A DNA stretch of 7,616 nt from Deltaproteobacteria bacterium (GTDB lineage Bacteria; Desulfobacterota; DSM-4660; Desulfatiglandales; Desulfatiglandaceae). How positions within the stretch are numbered: the first letter of the stretch is position 1; every line of letters begins with the position of its first letter. Both the position numbers and the translations under genes were made by a program. This document shows positions 6,461-7,616 of this stretch, piece after piece. The notes beneath the pieces are model-generated. The model made no database searches and was not told where the DNA came from. It worked only from the letters and a program-made list of their open reading frames with translations. The stretch covers positions 1 through 7,616 of the forward strand of contig JAFDJF010000092.1 in assembly GCA_019307645.1 (NCBI GenBank), in the 5' to 3' direction.

Positions 6461-6477
6461 GTCGATTTCCAATCGAC
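6461..6477 (+). repeat. 7-bp hairpin before the right end
   Basis: GTCGATT (6461-6467) and AATCGAC (6471-6477) are perfect inverted copies around a TCC loop. It lies immediately after the tnpA relic stop and 12 nt before the right-end hairpin. It may be part of the right-end structure of the element. Confidence 0.55.
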
Positions 6478-6488
6478 CCCTTATGAAC

Positions 6489-6509
6489 CCCTCGTCTTAT
6501 AGACGAGGG
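6489..6509 (+). repeat. Right-end hairpin of the IS200-like element
   Basis: CCCTCGTCT (6489-6497) and AGACGAGGG (6501-6509) form a perfect 9-bp stem with a TAT loop. It is followed by TTGTTCAG with no T-run, so an intrinsic terminator is less likely than a transposon end. It resembles the left-end hairpin in sequence and orientation. Confidence 0.7.
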
Positions 6510-6638
6510 TTGTTCAGTTATGAATAATTGTAGATATAAACTTAGAAAAGTGGATATGAAACTAATAATCGAGCATATACTCATTCCTTCCGCCCTGTGA
6601 CTCAAGCTTGTAGATCAGACTGTGACAACCTTCCTATA

Positions 6639-6660
6639 TCCATTCACCTATCTGAATGGA
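6639..6660. repeat. 7-bp inverted repeat
   Basis: TCCATTC (6639-6645) and GAATGGA (6654-6660) flank an 8-nt spacer about 90 nt upstream of the truncated integrase gene. It could be an operator or a recombination-site arm, but nothing here decides between those. Confidence 0.3.
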
Positions 6661-6748
6661 TTCATTGCATATATCTAACCGATGTTTTACAGCTAAGGAG
6701 ACAGCAGGAAACCTTTCCATAAATCTCAAACCAAAAGGAGGTAGAGCT

Positions 6749-6919
6749 ATGCAAATCTCAGAAGCAATAAAACTTTGGCTGGAGTACCATAAATCTCACT
6801 CTAAAGAAAACTCTATAAGGGCTTATAAGCTGGTTCTTTCCAAATTCTCTGGGAAATTTGGAGCCGAGAACCTGGAGGAGATATGGGCTTGTAGAGATTT
6901 TCAGAGGCAAGAGAGATAA
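6749..6919 (+). pseudogene. Tyrosine recombinase (phage-type integrase), N-terminal remnant
   Basis: The frame from ATG 6749 has a near-perfect Shine-Dalgarno, AAGGAGGT (6735-6742), 6 nt away. It reads MQISEAIKLWLEYHKSHSKE and then NSIRAYKLVLSKFSGKFGAE. This is the SAM-like core-binding domain that opens integrases of the phage integrase family, usually 280-330 residues long. Homology breaks off after about residue 44 (NLEEI). From there the frame runs WACRDFQRQER and stops, because the DNA has switched to an IS3 OrfA sequence in another frame. The whole catalytic domain (Arg, His-X-X-Arg, Tyr) is missing. The strong ribosome-binding site means the 56-residue stub may still be made. Confidence 0.68.
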
Positions 6920-7022
6920 ATCCTTCAAGGAAAATGAAAAACTTATTGACGAGCTTTACCGTCAAATTGGTCAGTTAAAAGTGGAGAACGACTGGCTAAA
7001 AAAGAGGGGAAAATGGTCTTGA
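6882..7022 (+). pseudogene. IS3-family transposase OrfA, C-terminal fragment
   Basis: In the frame that stops at TGA 7020-7022, the sequence reads EIFRGKRDKSFKENEKLIDE and then LYRQIGQLKVENDWLKKR. ELYRQIGQLKVENDWLKK is the signature end of the leucine-zipper coiled coil of IS3-family OrfA, the DNA-binding partner of OrfB. The N-terminal helix-turn-helix of OrfA is absent. Upstream the DNA belongs to the integrase remnant, with the junction near 6875-6890. No OrfB with its DDE motif follows. Confidence 0.75.
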
Positions 7023-7110
7023 CAAACCCGTCCACCTTAACCTATACGAGAGCAAGAGCCATTTTTACCGGAGGATGAGAAAGCGGAACAGGGTCCTCTA
7101 TCAAAGCTAG
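7000..7110 (+). other. Unidentified coding-like fragment after OrfA
   Basis: A frame open from 7000 to TAG 7108-7110 reads KPVHLNLYESKSHFY and then RRMRKRNRVLYQS, strongly basic at the end. It lies in another frame directly after the OrfA signature, where OrfB would normally begin, but it does not look like an OrfB start. It may be another deleted piece of a mobile element. No family is recognised. Confidence 0.3.
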
Positions 7111-7406
7111 TGGTCTTTGACACAAAGAAACAACAAACAACAATACAGGTGACAGAGAGAGGACTGGAGTGCCATTTGGAGAATAAGCAACAGAGGCAAG
7201 TTCGTCAGCAATGGACAATATCAAAGCAGGAGGCTACAAGAATCTTATCCAACAAACGATTTACTGTTAATCCAGGATCCAGGGCAAATACAGGATTGTT
7301 TTCAATTGGCCCAAAAGTCAATTGGCTTTATTCGAAAAAATTATATCCAGAAGCAATTTATGTGGAAGATCATCTGAGAGAAATTTTGAAAACAGCAAGC
7401 AACTAA
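7110..7406 (+). CDS. Hypothetical protein, orphan, possibly partial
   Basis: The frame is open upstream to about 7039, and the first plausible start is GTG 7110, giving 98 residues. There is no ATG in the frame and no Shine-Dalgarno before the GTG. The N-terminal half is rich in Gln, Thr and charge (KKQQTTIQVTERG, NKQQRQVRQQW). The C-terminal half looks protein-like, with GLFSIGPKVNWLYSKKLYPE and IYVEDHLREIL. No membrane helix, signal peptide or cysteine cluster is seen, and I recognise no family. It may be a decayed or 5'-truncated gene left by the insertions to its left, since composition alone suggests coding. Confidence 0.4.
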   Translation: MVFDTKKQQTTIQVTERGLECHLENKQQRQVRQQWTISKQEATRILSNKRFTVNPGSRANTGLFSIGPKVNWLYSKKLYPEAIYVEDHLREILKTASN

Positions 7407-7481
7407 CAATGACATTAACTAGGGCAGCAATAAGCGCCGCTTCTATTGTCGCTCTACCAACAAGATGAAAGGAGATTAGTC

Positions 7482-7616
7482 ATGACAAACAGATCCATTA
7501 TCCCAGCTTTAGCACTTCTGCTCATATCTACTGCATTTCTCTTTTCCTGCATAACTTACTCTTACAGCACCATCGACGTCCCCGGAGTGCGCAAGGTCGA
7601 TAAATACAGTGAAGAT
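7482..7616 (+). CDS. Putative lipoprotein, N-terminal part only
   Basis: ATG 7482 follows AAAGGAG (7468-7474) at 7 nt, and the frame is open for 45 codons to the window edge. The N-terminus reads MTNRSIIPALALLLISTAFL followed by FSCITYSYS. That is a short basic start, a hydrophobic core and a lipobox-like LFSC with Cys23 as the acylation site, so export and lipid anchoring are likely. After the cysteine comes YSYSTIDVPGVRKVDKYSED. The TIDVPG stretch resembles the opening of some secreted HAF-repeat proteins, but this is too short to assign. The rest is outside the window. Confidence 0.68.
   Translation, partial: MTNRSIIPALALLLISTAFLFSCITYSYSTIDVPGVRKVDKYSED

Larger units (their letters stand above)
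6258..6520 (+). mobile_element. Miniature, internally deleted IS200/IS605-family element
   Basis: Two similar hairpin sequences in the same orientation (6258-6296 and 6484-6520, both beginning AACCCCTCG and ending GTT..GTT) flank a short relic of the IS200 transposase. The order of left-end hairpin, tnpA start and right-end hairpin is the layout of IS200/IS605 elements. Those move as single strands and have subterminal hairpins and no terminal inverted repeats. A full IS200 is about 700 bp, so some 450 bp of interior are missing. Exact tips cannot be fixed because these elements leave no target duplication. It could still be mobilised in trans by a related TnpA. Confidence 0.68.

Noticed and set aside
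6300..6605. 101-residue minus-strand frame with hydrophobic stretches
   Set aside because: It is the antisense of the IS200 TnpA relic and right-end hairpin. The plus-strand frame explains the sequence better.
1..7616. CRISPR array, tRNA, rRNA or toxin-antitoxin pair
   Set aside because: No regularly spaced repeats, no cloverleaf and no recognisable toxin or antitoxin pair were found on either strand.

Overview
This window looks like accessory-rich chromosome from a bacterium with moderate GC. It is probably an anaerobe or sulfur-metabolising lineage, and Desulfobacterota-like groups would fit. That taxonomic guess rests only on gene content: a LipS1/LipS2-type lipoate pathway, a DUF559 relic and several decayed insertion elements. 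No rRNA, tRNA or CRISPR is visible.

Layout. Positions 1-510 (+) hold the C-terminal end of a 14-helix DHA2-type MFS exporter, interrupted by an in-frame TGA at 154-156. Positions 511-1027 are non-coding apart from a 41-codon stump of a DUF559 endonuclease-like gene (731-856) preceded by G-rich repeats. Positions 1028-5687 (-) are one compact operon, read right to left. Positions 5688-5874 (-) are its leader, with two tiny ORFs chained by ATGA overlaps into the first operon gene. Positions 5875-6257 show no convincing gene. Positions 6258-6520 hold a shrunken IS200/IS605 element. Positions 6749-7110 hold a chimera of a tyrosine-recombinase N-terminus and an IS3-family OrfA C-terminus. Positions 7110-7406 hold an orphan ORF. 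At 7482 a lipoprotein gene begins and runs out of the window.

The operon is the centre of interest. Its order is a lipoate:protein ligase of the sLpl(AB) type fused to a cysteine-rich DUF116 domain, then a flavoprotein oxidoreductase like LipT, then two radical SAM proteins each carrying CX3CX2C, matching the LipS1/LipS2 pair. In the known pathway the ligase attaches octanoate (or lipoate) to a carrier protein. LipS2 then adds sulfur at C8 and LipS1 at C6. LipT is thought to act as a redox partner. Genes are 26 nt apart, overlapping by 14 nt, and 4 nt apart, so they are surely co-transcribed. No lipoyl-carrier protein (GcvH, LbpA, E2) and no shdr genes lie in the window, so the substrate protein is encoded elsewhere.

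The least expected features are the DUF116 fusion and the leader. A 12-codon ORF with a near-perfect Shine-Dalgarno and a Cys-Cys pair overlaps a 31-codon ORF, which in turn overlaps the ligase start, and the ligase ribosome-binding site can pair with sequence inside the second small ORF. This suggests translational coupling or cysteine-sensing control, but it is inferred from sequence alone.
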